Shown here piece by piece: positions 25,175 through 38,395 of a stretch of 64,000 bases of DNA. Numbering within the stretch: the stretch's first letter is position 1; the number at the start of each line of letters is the position of its first letter. The notes under the pieces were generated by a model, which searched no databases, was not told where the DNA came from, and was given only the letters and a program-made list of their open reading frames with translations. Where the stretch lies: the NCBI GenBank assembly GCA_963921425.1, contig OY992836.1, positions 17,253,614 through 17,317,613 of the forward strand, in the 5' to 3' direction. This DNA is from Dryas octopetala. Lineage: Eukaryota; Streptophyta; Magnoliopsida; Rosales; Rosaceae. Both the position numbers and the translations under genes were made by a program.

Positions 25175-25742
25175 TAAACATTAAGAGGAAATTACAGATT
25201 TAGTCCACTTATTTTATATCTAGTTCAATTTTGGTACACAATTTTTTTTAAGTTCTGTTTTGGTACACTAATTATTCTGCTTGTTCAATAAAAGTCCAGA
25301 TTGGTTTTCTGAAATTTAGTCTGTCTTTTACCTTATCAAATCTCACTCAAATTCAGCAAGCATATACGTGTTTTAAAGCTATGAATTTCTTCTTTACAAC
25401 CATATAAAGATCATTCAAATTGGAATTATAAAACTCAAGATAATTGACCCCAAAGTAGGGTACCCGAAACTGTTAATTTTTCAAACTTCACCCAATCTCA
25501 ATTCTCTTAGATTATAATACTCCAAATTTGTTTTTATGACTAAGAAATGATAAAATATAACTTATAGTTTAATTATAATTGAAGAAAACACAACCCAAAA
25601 TATTTAAAGTTACAAATTTGAACATTTATTGAACAAATAAAATAATTAGTGGACCAAAACAGAACTTAAAAAAAATTGTGGACCAAAATTGAACAAGGTA
25701 TAAAATAAGTGGACCAAATCTGTAATTTCCTCTAAACATTAA
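25175..25742. mobile_element. Mutator-like non-autonomous element, 548 bp, with 10 bp target duplication
   Basis: TAAACATTAA flanks it at 25175-25184 and 25733-25742. The TIRs both start GAGGAAATTACAGATTT and continue for well over 100 bp (GGTACACTAATTATT at the left; its counterpart is inverted at the right). There is no coding capacity. The intact target duplication and closely matching TIRs suggest a fairly recent insertion. Confidence 0.8.
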
Positions 25743-28700
25743 TGTCAAAGTTTCGTATATATGTGGATAGCTGCAATGCTTTCTATTATCAGTTTGTTAC
25801 AAGCTCTGTTTCAAAGACTGAAATGCACACACAATTAATAAGTGCTTCTCAAAAGCAATTCTGCTCAAATTCCTCAAAAGGTGCAGAGTAGGAAATCCAT
25901 TTACTCATTTAGTTCATTGTTTTACTGTTTTAAGCATATTCTAAGACAAAATAATGAAGCTGCTCATAGTCATATATAGGGTGACTGCTTTTCCTATGTA
26001 TATAGTTATAGTTGGCTGCTGCTAATACAGTAATACAGGAACCTCAGAGTTTGGATTAAATTTGTAACTCTGTTTCCTTGAATAATTTTATAAATTCCTA
26101 TAGTTTGAGTTTGAGTTTGAGTCTTTGACCCCAAAAAGAAGAAAAAGTAATTTATGGAGAGGCATATATTGCATTGATGTCAAGGAGTTGTTGGCAATGA
26201 AGTAATAAATTAGGTAGTTGGTATTTACCAAATTCATAGTCCTAGGTTTAAAAGACCTAGAGTGCTATACCCCCCATGTCGCTTTAACAGCATGACTACC
26301 TCCTTAATTACTGAGAATTATATGGCATAAACTACTAAAGCATTGACTGATCAGCTAGCTTTTACACCTTGCAGCTTAGGTATGAGAAAACTACTAAAGC
26401 ATTTTTGTTTTCTGCAGAAAAAGGTAAATTTGGCTTTCCGGATCCAATAATTGAGATCCAATATATACCCAACTTTCATAGTGATTAACCCCCATCACTT
26501 TGTCCTAAGACATGTCAAAATGAAAAAGAGAATGCCATCCCTTTTTGGAAGAGGGGGGGCGCTATGATATTGTCATCATACTTAAAATAGGCCCCCCATG
26601 ATATAGGAAAAAATTGTCCAAAATGAAATACAGAGTCATATGCTTATAAAGGAGCCATGATTGAAAATTTGGGGGGGCTAAATTTAGTAAAGAAACACCA
26701 TTGACCTTAGCCCATTACAGAGAGACGAAGTTTTCTCTCCCATTTACGAACAAATACCATTGATTTATTACCACATGATGAATTGCTAAAGACTAAAGGC
26801 TGAAGTGAAAGAAGAGAGAAGCAGAGAAAAATGAACAACAGATCGTGAAATAAAATAAAGGGAAACAAAAAGCCACAAAAGGAAATAATGGGTTGGAGAT
26901 CAGGAGATAGGTCATGGATGAGGGCTGTATATTAATAATGGGTACTTGGGTGAGTGGGTGATGTTTAATTCATTGTTTTGTCTTTTTTTAATTAAGGGGC
27001 TATGGGCTTATACATATATATAGCTATTTAAAAAATTAGGGTGGACTTGAGCACGTTCAGCATTCCACTAAGATCTGTCCCTGCTTATAATAGTAGGCTC
27101 CATGAAAAACTAAATTATCAACTTCTAGTAATTAATTTGATCAAAAACAAATTCTAGTAATTAAACAAGATACAAAATTTTTTTAGTAATTAACGAGAAA
27201 TTTAATTAGGGCAATGGGTCATTTCACTGGTAAGGAAAAAAAAAAAGACAATTCCTTCACACACACAAAAAGCAAAGACAAGTCCTAGATTAGCTGCTTA
27301 TTTACGATATATGCATATTTTTATTTGTTAAGTTGAGAAAATGATTATGGGTACATATCATTTACTGGGAATTTGACAATTTAAGAGAGAAAGAAGACTT
27401 TCCTTGTTTTGTTTGAAAGAGTGGACAGAAAATTTATTGGGAATTAACATTTTTATAGTGTTAATTAACAACTGAATTACAGGCTTACGTACAGCACATG
27501 ACTCTCACTTTTCTCTTAGATCAGCTTTCTACTTTTATAGAAATTGAAAAGATAAAAAAGTCACTCCAAGAAAAATTGAGGTGTGAGAATTGTTCTCCTT
27601 TCCTCTACGGCTCTACTCAAATACTCACTTAACATTTAATTCAAAATGGGTGTAAGTATCTAGAAGCAAGTCATGATCAAGAAGTCTGAAAAGGCTCCAT
27701 TAATTGAAGCCGGCCAGTGAGAGGGTTCACTTTGCAACTTGACAATAATATATTAAACGAACCTTTTGGAAACTAGTTGGTCCCAAACAGCATGATTCAT
27801 GATTGTGGTTTTTTTGAAAAAATTAAATAATATTATAATATACATTATAATATCATATATATACTATATGATTTATTGAAAATATTATAATGATATAGTG
27901 TATTATATATACGCCTATGAAGTTAGCTTAAGCAACACAAATGAGATGAGGTAAACGATAGATCCTAAAGTTCGGTTCCTCTAAAACCACAAAATAGTGC
28001 ACTATATAAAAACAAACAAATTAACATGTAATTGCCAATTGTCAACTGTGAAGTCAATTATGTGAAACATAAAATCTAATTAAATCTGTAGTATACCCAT
28101 ATGTGTTCCATGCTTCAATATCTTAATATATATATATATATATGAGCAGTGGTTTGATTCCAAATATCTTATTGTTTTTTATGCTTGGCTCAGGTTGAAA
28201 TACTGTTTATTTTCTTGGCATGAGCATTGTGCATGTCTCATCGGTGTGGTTGGTACATGTCGGAGTCATGTACAGACAGTCACTGAGAGTGACAATTGGT
28301 AGCGTATTCAAAATTTAAACAGCAGAGATTAATTGATGTTTCTCGATCCAAAGATATAGCTTATATAATGTTGTAGCAGAAAATGCAATGTGTTGCAGAG
28401 TGACCAAATATGATCGATTAACAGTGGCTAGAGACATCATTGATATTATTACCAAAAGCTCGTATGCACAATGAATACTAGCAATTAAACAGATCGATCA
28501 CAACATATATTTTCCAGGAAATTAATTAGACAAGACAACTTCATCATTCATGATCATATATATGTGTCCTTGAACGAGATGTCCAAGGAATCAAAATTCA
28601 ATACAAAATCAATCAGTCATGGACGAAATGATTTAAAAGTTCAAAATATTAATTACCACACCAACTTACAGTAAATATAAATTAAAACTTTGGAATATTC

Positions 28701-29346
28701 CAATTCCTAATGAGCCTGGTTAAACACTGTTAACAGAATACAATGATATATACATATATTGTCTAGAATGAATTAAAAAGTACTACCTCTGGGCACTTAA
28801 ATATAAGCTATATAGATCATCAGTAAGTTAGATCATTAGTGGTGGTGCCAATTAGATATATAGAGACCCTATTGGTAATTAAGTCGATCGAATTTAGTAG
28901 TTTACATTCCTGACGTGCATGGGACATATATATTCTCATTAGTACTGGCGTTTTTTATATTCATGACGTGTGATATACTCCCAATAGTACCGGCATAACC
29001 AACACGGTGATGAAGATACTGTATGACTGTATGGCTCATGATATATCTCACACCAAGCCAAGGACTATTGCATGAACCAAAGGCATGTCCTTATTGTTTC
29101 CCTTTGGCTAGCTAATAAGAATGTAAACAAGTATTATCTTGTCTTGTCTTGTCCTGTTTTAAACTTGGAAGTATTTGGCGATTCATGCTGTCTGCCATTC
29201 ACACTGTCACTTCAAGAAAGATTGGCATGTGGTCCTAAGTTGCAATTTTAGTTTAATTATAGTGTAAACCATAAACATATGCAATTAATACCCCTATATT
29301 ATGTTAGATCAATCATATTTTCTCACCACATTATAATGGTAATTAT
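25743..29346. other. Gene-free AT-rich DNA between the MYB genes
   Basis: No gene, RNA or large element recognised. Several AT microsatellites (for example near 28129-28143). One tiny insertion at 27123-27164 is listed separately. Confidence 0.4.
27123..27164 (+). mobile_element. Nano-insertion 6
   Basis: TTCTAGTAATTAA occurs exactly at 27123-27135 and 27152-27164. The 16 nt insert is TTTGATC followed by AAAAACAAA. Confidence 0.55.
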
Positions 29347-29615
29347 TGTTAGAATGGTTAAAACAGAATTTACCATTTCTCATTAATTGTGTTATTACCT
29401 TCCGGCTGTAATGTGCCACATCAGCTTAGTTAGTCACTCAGTCTGTTAGAGATCGATGTTGTGAAGCAGTTAGACTAGAGAAGCTTAGACATCTCAGCTG
29501 TGTATATGCCTAATTCCTCTGTAATTCTCATTAATTACGAATGAAAAAGCACAAATCATCACAAAGCTTTCTCTCTACTTCTCTGTTCTCTCTGGGATTT
29601 TCTAGGATATTTTCC
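29347..29615 (+). mobile_element. Possible Copia-type LTR fossil, about 270 bp
   Basis: It starts TGTTAGAATGG. Its second half is a promoter-leader-like stretch, ending at TGGTATTCAA, which resembles a worn methionine-tRNA primer-binding site. No internal coding region and no second LTR is seen, so it would be a remnant. The family call rests on general look only. Confidence 0.35.
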
Positions 29616-31643
29616 TGGTATTCAAACAATTATATGATAACGTACGAACACATGATCAAAATATATAATCCATATAACATTACTCTAAAAATGATTTCAA
29701 AATTTTTTCCGTTGCGAGGTGCTCTAAAAAGATGTGTAGATAGCTGGAAAAAAGAAGTATAATGCATGCATTTAGAAACACTCAATTCACATTTCCCAAT
29801 TCACAAATAAGTTGAAAACTTGAAATTATATAGATCGATCCACATACTGAATTATCGTATCAATATTGGGATTTGGGAGTATTCTCAATGTCAACATTGT
29901 TCATGTAATGGTTGGACTTGGCATAGAATTAGAAGATTGTATATTTGTATGTATAGGTTTAATTAATTAATTATTTCTATGGTTCACACTTCACTCCCCT
30001 TGAAACCAAAAGTGAGGTCCTTTTTTGCTTTATCCCAAAAGACCATGTGCGTATATATCACCCGATAGTTCTCAATACTGCAAACCAATGGAAGAGCAAA
30101 GATGTGACAAACCTTTGTTTTGGGCCTCTGGGCTGTTGGTTTGTATTTTGTTCGGCTTATTTAATACATGGCTGATTCGAACAAAACAAAACAAAAAAAA
30201 GATGCGACAAACCTACTACTCACTTTCAACATCATTTTGGGATGTGGTCCATACTCTGCGTTAATTGGTGCATCCTTAGAAAAAACCACGAAATTTGGAC
30301 GAAATGTGAATTACAAAATTGACAGCGGATGTGATAGCGAATTCCCAATTGTTCTTGATCCCATAATTTTAGAATGATAACAGACCAGTACTGCCAAAAG
30401 AATTTCTTGAATATATTAATGGATCCAAATTAACAATTATATTGCATGTACGTACTTGATTAAAATTTAAATTCTACAAATGGGACCATTTTGAATTTGG
30501 AATCTATCAAATTAACAGTGCTGGCCTTGCCAATTGAGTATATATCAAGTGGCTCTTGGAAATTTCGATCTCTTATTTTGGTACAAGTCTTTATAATAAG
30601 TTAAGAAATAATATTATAATAAACTAATATATATATATATATATATGCATGTGAATCACATGCTACCCCTTTAGGTACGATATAAACATTACGTAAAAGT
30701 AAAAGCATGAAAAAGCCAAAAGTGCTTGCGCTTTTGGATGAATGAAAAGAGAAAAATCATAAACATTAAAACATGCATGTCAGATTTCAGTGAATAGAAG
30801 CATCATGCTAGTTTGTCGTAGGATCCCAAAAATCAAGACCAAAATTTAGCCACGTACCATTGTACCAATGGGTAAATAGGCATGAGAGTTGAAGTCCAAG
30901 TCCCGCTTATAATATTGGTATCAATGCATCATTACAATTTAGAGAATAACTTGGCTGGCCTTGCATGTTATAGGGGCAGCCTTTGTGTAACGGTAGAGAG
31001 GGGTAACAGATATGATATCTCTGCGGCAGATAAGTCCCTTTCTACAATTTAAAGATGTGTTTGAATGAACAAAATTTGAGGAAGGATTTAGAATTAGTAA
31101 ATATTAGTAAAATACTTTATTAATTTAAGCAGGAATTTCCAATTTGCAATGGTACTCATTAATTAATTTTTATAATAAATTTCTAGATTGAATATAATAT
31201 AGTACTATATATTATTGGAAGTAGTCCCTCAACCTCCATTCAAAGTAGCAATTGTATTGAGGAGGCATTGAAAGTCGGATGGTTAATTTTTGGCAGCCCA
31301 CGCGGCAAGATATTAATAAACCACTTGCAGTACGACTTGACTTTACGTACTTACAAAATTCATTCGCTTCCTATATCTGTGGGACTCTCATTGTCCTCGA
31401 TCTTCCAACAAATATAAAAAAACACAAGTAATGATTCTAAAAAAAAATATGTACGTAAAACAAGTGCAACAATGCTGTACAACAACGCGCAACCCAAATA
31501 CACTGTTTAAAAGTACTGTTAGCTCAACTGAAAACGCATTTCCATTCCCAAACTTTCTTCAATATTTTTATAAATTTTCTCAGTGACATGATTGATATAT
31601 ATGAAATTTGGAAGTATCACGTTATTTAATTAATTTGAACTAA
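29616..31643. other. MYB copy 2 downstream spacer
   Basis: AT-rich, without a recognised gene. It contains the short A-tailed insertion at 30098-30214 and an AT microsatellite near 30630-30646. Confidence 0.4.
30098..30214 (+). mobile_element. Short A-tailed retroposon (83 nt) with 17 bp target duplication
   Basis: AAAGATGTGACAAACCT at 30098-30114 is repeated with one mismatch at 30198-30214. The 83 nt between, 30115-30197, ends in an A-rich tail with regularly spaced C (ACAAAACAAAACAAAAA). It is the longest member of the tiny-insertion class in this window and may preserve more of the source sequence (GGGCCTCTGGGCTG near its start). Confidence 0.6.
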
Positions 31644-32813
31644 TTAATCAATCCATGATCCAGTGATCATGTCATCATCATTAATTTCTGAATTCAGAAA
31701 AGATGAGAGGGCATTGAGGTCTACATCTTGATGATCATCACCATTCGGTTGATATTGAATTAATGAGCGATCATCCATTAATAGATCATCAAGCTTGGTA
31801 CCTTTTAGAACGTCGTCGGAAATGAAGAGGTCATTGATGTCAAAATCGATCATCATATCATCATCAAAACCTTCGGAGGAGGAATTCTCTTGTTCCTGCT
31901 TCAGTGGGCATTGATCATCTGTAGTAGTAGTATGGAGGTGCGGTGGGATCACAACCTTTGTGCACTTAAATGCTTTCGTTCGAATCACTTGCACCTGGCC
32001 CTGGTGATGATGATCACACTGCTCTGATGATGATACTAGAATATTCGATTTCATCACCACCGTCGATTCTTTTGAGTTATTATTATTACTTGGTTGATGA
32101 TCATGATCTGATGATGATCTCTTGCTCAAATTGGTGTTCCAGTAGTTCTTGATTTCATTGTCTGTCCGTCCCGGCAATCTTCCGGCAATCAGCGACCACC
32201 TACGTACATTTATAACGAGTGGAATATTAAGGAAAAAAAATATAGAATGGGACTTACATTGATTTCGAAATCTAGCTACCTAGCGTAGTTTTATTTTATT
32301 TTATATAGGATGTAACTGAACTCTAAACCTATTCTAATCATAACTCATCGTCACTCATTTAATTTTGTTTTTAGAAAGGCACCACTTGGTTTAATTAATA
32401 TTAATTATATGTTTAAGTTTCGTGGACCAAAATCATGTATGTATGTATACCTGTTTCCAAGAAGCTTATGTAGTCTGAGAATGAGCTCTTCTTCTTCGGC
32501 AGAAATGTTGCCTCTCTTAATATCAGGCCTCAGATAATTCAACCATCGCAGTCTGCAACTCTTCCCACACCGATTTAACCCTGAAATTCAATGTTTAATT
32601 ATACTATTATATCGCAGGAAAAAAAAAAATTATAACATATATGACTGTACGTGGACGTAGCTAGTCAGGTGCGTACGTACCAGCTCTTAGAGGGAGGTCT
32701 CTCCATTTTCCTTCTCCATGTGTTTGAATGTATTGAGTGAGGATTTGATCTTCCCCAGCAGACCAAGCTCCCCTGTTGACCCCTTCTTTCTCACAGCAAG
32801 GTTTTCTCCCCAT
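31644..32813 (-). CDS. R2R3-MYB transcription factor, TT2-like (subgroup 5 type), copy 2
   Basis: Paralogue of the 21.8 kb gene with the same role expected. Exons 32813-32681, 32580-32451 and 32199-31644 give 272 residues; exon 1 (133 nt) and exon 2 (130 nt) match copy 1 exactly in length and phase. It starts [17 protein letters not shown]. The bHLH-contact signature lies within [20 protein letters not shown]. The subgroup motif reads [16 protein letters not shown]. The tail is very acidic and His/Asp-rich. A TATAAAG box lies 48-54 bp upstream of the ATG (32861-32867, minus strand). Outside the MYB domain it has diverged strongly from copy 1, so the duplication is not recent. Confidence 0.92.
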
Positions 32814-35800
32814 CTTCAAACGCACACAGTCACACGCACAGAGATCTGATATAGCCATGACTTTATATGGTCTTGGTGTGTGCAGTGCACAGACACACAT
32901 ATATATATATATGTGCATACTTGTGAACACCCGCGCAGGGGACAACATTAAAAGAAGCTTGGCAATTGCCAGATATGGCTTCCAATATTTAATTTGAAGG
33001 CCCCAGCTGATGATATTGATGCTGGATCAGTAATGCTACTTAATTAGCCTTTTTATTAAGATTTAGAATTAGAACTCATACATCAATCATGCAATAATGG
33101 TACACACACACATATATATATATATACACACAAAAATGCTCTAAATTAAGCTAACTAGTTAACAAGTTAATACGAAACTAATTATTTTTTGAACTCACTA
33201 CATTATGTAATCTTATAATCTGAACCATATATATATAAAGAGGTTAGGATTCTTTTGGTAAGATTAAAATGGGATCGCATGCATGTGGGCTCAACCCTCA
33301 ATGCAATTTAATGATTTGAACTGTTCATTAATTTATTAGGTTCTCACTCAAATATTATTTTTACAAAAAATCAACTAAATCATAAATTATTAATCATCTA
33401 ATTATGACTAAATAAGTAGACGAATATAATATTTTTCGATAAACATTGAAATAATCTCGATGATAATCAAATGGTTAAACAAGTTCTAATTTTACTGATT
33501 TTTTGCAGAGATAATTTTGAATGTATATTTAAAAATTAAACGGTTCAGATTGTTTGTTTACCATGTGAGATAGGCCAAACGCGATCTGTTTTGAAGCTCT
33601 CTTATATATATATATATATATATGTATATGCATATGCATCAGCATTATCCAGTTGGGTACAATATTTAGATGTTAAAGCAAGTGAGATATGGTAAACCTG
33701 CAATGTCACCACTGTAAGCTGAAGCTGACTGTTTTTGGTGTTATATATAGCTAACTTCATAGACTTCACTTGGTCACAGACTCACAGCATAATTGAGTGA
33801 GTGAATATTAATCATGATTGTTATATATGATCAGTACTACTCATGCTGATCAATCATTTTTGAGCACGCAGTGTGGTACGTCCATATATTTTTTAAGTAG
33901 AGAAAGGGAGAAAGAGAGAGAACTAGCTAGCCCCCATTTAAAAATGCATATATATATGCCATTAACCAATCTTTTTTTTTTTTGGGCCATGAATGCCATT
34001 AACCAATCTTAATAACAGAAAATCATGAGCTCAACAATCACGTTTGAAATTTCTGGTTCGATGGCTGTACTCGGACATATAAATGCTCTCCTATCACCTC
34101 TCTTCATTGACTAATTTCTTGTCTTCTGCTGTCAGCACTAAAATCTCTCCACACCATCCACATTATTCATTTTAATTTTTAATTTTTACATTGTCACAGC
34201 CTGCAGCATGTGGAGTATGAAACCTAGCTATCCTACTTTTGTTATAAATTGTTCAATTTTCAATGTACTCGACCGAAAAGTCTTCAGTCTAGTCACAACA
34301 GCACTACAATTATTTGTATCATCTCAAATAAGCCAACAAAAGTGAAATCCAACAGTACTCTGTATGATATAATATGATGTCCTGAAAATATTTTAAGCCA
34401 CGCACGTTTTTTAATTTTACCCATGAATAATTATCTACTCTAACTTTAACCGAGTCGACGATGGTGACATACTGACATGTGTTAAATTTTGCACATGTGT
34501 GAGTTTGCAGTCATGACCATTGCAATTAATAATTAAGACCTAACGTTCTAGCTAGCATAACTTCACATGTGGTGAGCTATATACTGGTACAAATTAAATT
34601 GCAAACACACCATCTATCCTTCAAAAGACTGCACGCGTCCGTAGTCCTCCTGCTCCTACCAGGCTACCACTTCAGTCTTCTGCATGCTAGCTAGCTAGCT
34701 CTTCCTTGCACCTAATCAGTACCATATATATACATTCCAATTTCTGAAAAGCAAGAAATTATGGGTGCTACTGTCAACCGAGCATTTTAATTAGTGTTGA
34801 TCTTATATTCTAAACTAACGTATCTAAAACTAAAAATGTCATCATTTCGTTACCAAACATGAGTGTATGTGCCACCATAATTAAAACATATCGATCAGAT
34901 AATTATATTGCAATTTTATTAATTTGAAAGTGTAGACTTTAACATGAAAACGCGTTAAATCTTAAACAAGTGCTAATGTATAATTAGCCATTGTTAAAAA
35001 TAGTAATTCATTCGAATCATCGATCGATCAAACTAAATAAATGTACTTTCTCTGATTGTGCTGATATAACTTCCAAGTAAAGCAATTTGGATGGTGATTG
35101 AAGTTGTTCATTGAAATAATGGGTCACGATATTTTCACTTAGGTCAAAAAGATTCTCATATATCCCTTAACGTCAATGAAGCTTTCATGCATGCATGCGT
35201 CTGCATCGATTCCCATGAATTCCTTCCAAGGCGAAAAGACAACAAAATTCAAGCTCAATTAAAAGTACTAGAGCTTAAAAGCCTTAATTATAAAAGCAGT
35301 TACAGATCGAAATAGGAAGCCGATCGAATTTGTTAAATTACTTCTCGTAGTACTCCTCTTACGTTCAATCTTACATGAAATGGGAAAGCTACAAATGTAG
35401 ATGGCTAGATGGTGGGCCACTCACATATTCCAAATGACTTTTAGTAAGCAGACACAATATTCTTTTCTGAAAAATAAAACCACATATTTTTTATTTTTTG
35501 AAGAAAAAAACAAACAATAAATGAAAAGACGAAAAACATTGATTCAAGTAATTGTCAGAGAGTAATATATGCTAGAGAGACTATGATTGAAGACCATATA
35601 AATAATTCTAAATTAATAGTAGCAAGAGAGCTTAAAAAAACATATTTAAAATTTAAATAATTTTTAGTTATATGAGAGGGAATCAAACTATATGTCTATA
35701 TATAGTACTATAGTACACACTCATTGTCCATAATGCCTAAGGTTCGAACCAGCCACCCAAGTAAATAACTAGTTATAGTAGGCATAAAAAGGCTAAATGA

Positions 35801-36397
35801 AATATGTTATTTTTATACATATATTTATAAAGCACTTTTTTTAAGTTTCAATTTTTGAAAGATACGAGGATAAGCAAAAATACCTATCCATTGAAAGTTT
35901 TTAATTCATCAATTATTTTAAAAGATACTAACAAAAATAGAGTAACATAAGTAAGAAATCAATTCATCATATGTGACACTACTTACCCTACCCATCTTGC
36001 AATAACATATTTTTTTAGTATTTCTTTTATCTCTATTTTTTATTTACAAAAATGATTTAAATTTGAAACCTTTTTCAACATTAGGAAAAAAAATATATAT
36101 ATATATCACTAAACTACATTAGGAAAAAAAAAATATATATATATATCACTAAACTAATTAACAGCTAATTGGTCTTTTATCTCTTGTTATTTGCAAATTT
36201 TTCATCATTTTTATAGGTACCATATAAATGCTGTGAAAAAGAATATTCGATGACATTAATATATGTTGCTTATAGCCTATGGGTCTATGACTGTGACCGT
36301 CGACCACTGTGAGGCTGAGTACGTGCTTCTGAAGCAGAATATGTACATCTGGGATCAATCCGCCACAAATAAAAATAAATAACAAAATATATAATGT
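32814..36397. other. MYB copy 2 upstream region and AT-rich spacer
   Basis: No gene recognised. Several AT microsatellites (about 33117-33126, 33605-33622). A unit of about 37 bp (TTAGGAAAA, an AT run, then CACTAAACTA) is present twice in tandem at about 36082-36156. One tiny insertion is listed separately. Confidence 0.4.
33956..34010 (-). mobile_element. Nano-insertion 7
   Basis: ATGCCATTAACCAATCTT occurs exactly at 33956-33973 and 33993-34010, an 18 bp duplication. The 19 nt insert on the minus strand is TCATGGCCC followed by ten A. Confidence 0.7.
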
Positions 36398-36967
36398 TAG
36401 GGTTAATTTCAATTCAGTACTTCAAGTTTGCTTCAAATTTTAATTTAGTACCTCATGTTTAAAATCTTGCAATGTCATACCACATTTTTCCAATTTGTTG
36501 CAATGTCATACCTCCGTCAGTATGACTGTTAAGAAATCTGTTAAATGTTGATGTGACACTCCCACAATGCTGACTAGATATCACGTGGTCTGACAACATA
36601 ACACGTCATGCCAAGTGGCATAAAAAATAATATAAAATCTAAAAATTTTAAAATAATTATGTGGCATAATGTGTCATGTTTCTAGATTTTTAATTATTTT
36701 TATGCCACGTGGCATGATATGGCCTATTATCAGACCACGTGACATCTAGTCATCATTGTGGGAATATCATGTAAGTGTCACATCAATTTTTAACAGATTT
36801 CTTAACAGTCATACTGATAAAGGTATGACATTGTAATAAATTAGAAAGATAAGGTATGACATTGCAATAAATTAGAAAGATGAGATATGACATTACAAGA
36901 TTTTAAACATGAGATACTAAATTAAAATTTGAAATAAACTTAAAGTACTAAACTGAAATTAACCCTA
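36398..36967. mobile_element. Long-TIR Mutator-like element, 570 bp
   Basis: The left end starts TAGGGTTAATTTCAATTCAG; the right end, inverted, starts TAGGGTTAATTTCAGTTTAG. TIRs extend nearly to the centre, so the whole element folds back. TIRs carry GTACCTCATGTTT and GTACTTCAAGTTT units like those in the 13.6 kb element. The arms contain CACGTGGTCTGACA and its inverted copy. No target duplication recognised. Confidence 0.7.
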
Positions 36968-37203
36968 CAAGTTATTACACAAATCGTCCACATATATCAA
37001 TCATTGTGACATTGCATGAGTACAATGCAAAAATTGTATCGAAAAAGAATGTCAGCTATATATACACACACACTCAAGTTGCAGAGCATATATAGGAGTA
37101 TATAATCTCTCCACATCATTTTGATGATTAACGTTTTAAAAAAAAAAGATTTACCTAGAAACTCTAGTGTTATAGTTTTAGAAAATATATCTCACATAAA
37201 AAA

Positions 37204-38163
37204 AAAAAAGAATAAATTATAATTTGGTACCTTAACTTTACATGTTGTTTTAACTTAGTATCCTAACTTTGAAAATTTACAAAAAAGTACCTCAACTTTC
37301 ATTTTGTGTCAAAATAATACCTTTGTTAGTTTTTCTGTCAAATAAACCGTTATCTGCTGACGTAACATAGGTATTTTCGTCTTTTTTTCTAAATTTAAAA
37401 AATAATAATATTTTTAAAAAATTTTGAATAAAAAAATTTCATAAAAAAAAAAAAAGCCTTTCCCCTGCCATGCCCCACGCCCATCCCCCTTCCCTTCCCC
37501 GCCCCCCACCCAGCCCCTCCCCTCCCCCACCCCTCGTCCCTTACCAGCCCCCCACTCCCCCACCCATCCCCTCCCTCCCCCTCCCCCTCCCAGCCCCCAC
37601 CCAGCCAGCCCCCAACCATCCTCCCCCTCTCCTTGCCCTGACCCACCCCAGTCCCGTCGCACCCCCTCCCACAGCCTCAACCCCGTCGCACCCCCACCCA
37701 TAGCCCCCGTTGCAGCCCCAGCCCCTCCCCGCCCCGCCCCCACCCATCCCCTCCCATTTCCGCCCCCACCCAACCCTCCCTCAGCCATCCCAGCCCGCCA
37801 CCACCCAGCCCGCCATCCTCCCCCCTCTCATTTGCCCGACCCACCATGAGTCTTAGCCCCGTCCTTACCCAACCCCCGACCCCTCCCCTGCCCACCTCCT
37901 CCCAATTTGTTTTTTAAAATTTTTAAAGTTTTAATTATTTTAGAAATTTTTTTTATTCAAATTATTTTTTAAATTTGGAGAAAAAGATGAAAATACCCCT
38001 ACCACGTTAGTAAATAACGATTTATTTGACAGAAAAACTAATAGAGATACTATTTTGACACAAAATGAAAGTTGAGGTACTTTTTTGCAAGTTTCAAAGT
38101 TAGGTACTAAGTTGAAACAACATGTAAAGTTGAGATACTAAATTGTAATTTGCTAAAAAAGAA
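37204..38163. mobile_element. Long-TIR Mutator-like element with a very C-rich core, 942 bp
   Basis: AAAAAAGAA flanks it at 37204-37212 and 38155-38163; this is A-rich and so weaker as evidence. TIRs of more than 170 bp contain GGTACC, TAACTTTACATGTTG and CTCAACTTTCATTTTG. The core, about 37457-37905, is strongly strand-biased, with long C runs and few G. Open frames over it are proline-rich one way and glycine-rich the other and are not credible genes. Confidence 0.7.
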
Positions 38164-38395
38164 ACGCAAAAATTTTAAAGACGCATATATAGGTAAGGTG
38201 TCATTTATTGTAAGATAACATGAAATCAATGACGTAGGTGATTTATGAGCTCTAACTCAAATGCCATTTAGACAGATTAATTAGGAAGTGGTTGATATCA
38301 ATCAAGTTCAAACCTATAGTTTTGTTAGCAAAGAAAAAAAAAAAAAAAAACACACACAACATGTCAACATATTGCACGAGTTTTCATGTACGTTC

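Noticed and set aside
30970-31050. SINE or tRNA-like head (GGGGCAGCCTTTGTGTAACG then GTAGAG)
   Set aside because: An A-box-like stretch is present, but no B box, no tRNA fold and no end repeats could be found.
35735-35760. GGTTCGAACC resembling a tRNA T-loop
   Set aside because: It is a short palindrome, with no acceptor or anticodon arms around it.
36079-36156. Duplicated TTAGGAAAA plus AT-run unit as a retroposed insertion
   Set aside because: The two copies are directly adjacent, so this is a plain tandem duplication.
37395-37895. Several long glycine-rich (minus) and proline-rich (plus) open frames
   Set aside because: They overlap in many frames across a C-rich transposon core. Absence of stops there reflects base composition, and no domain is present.
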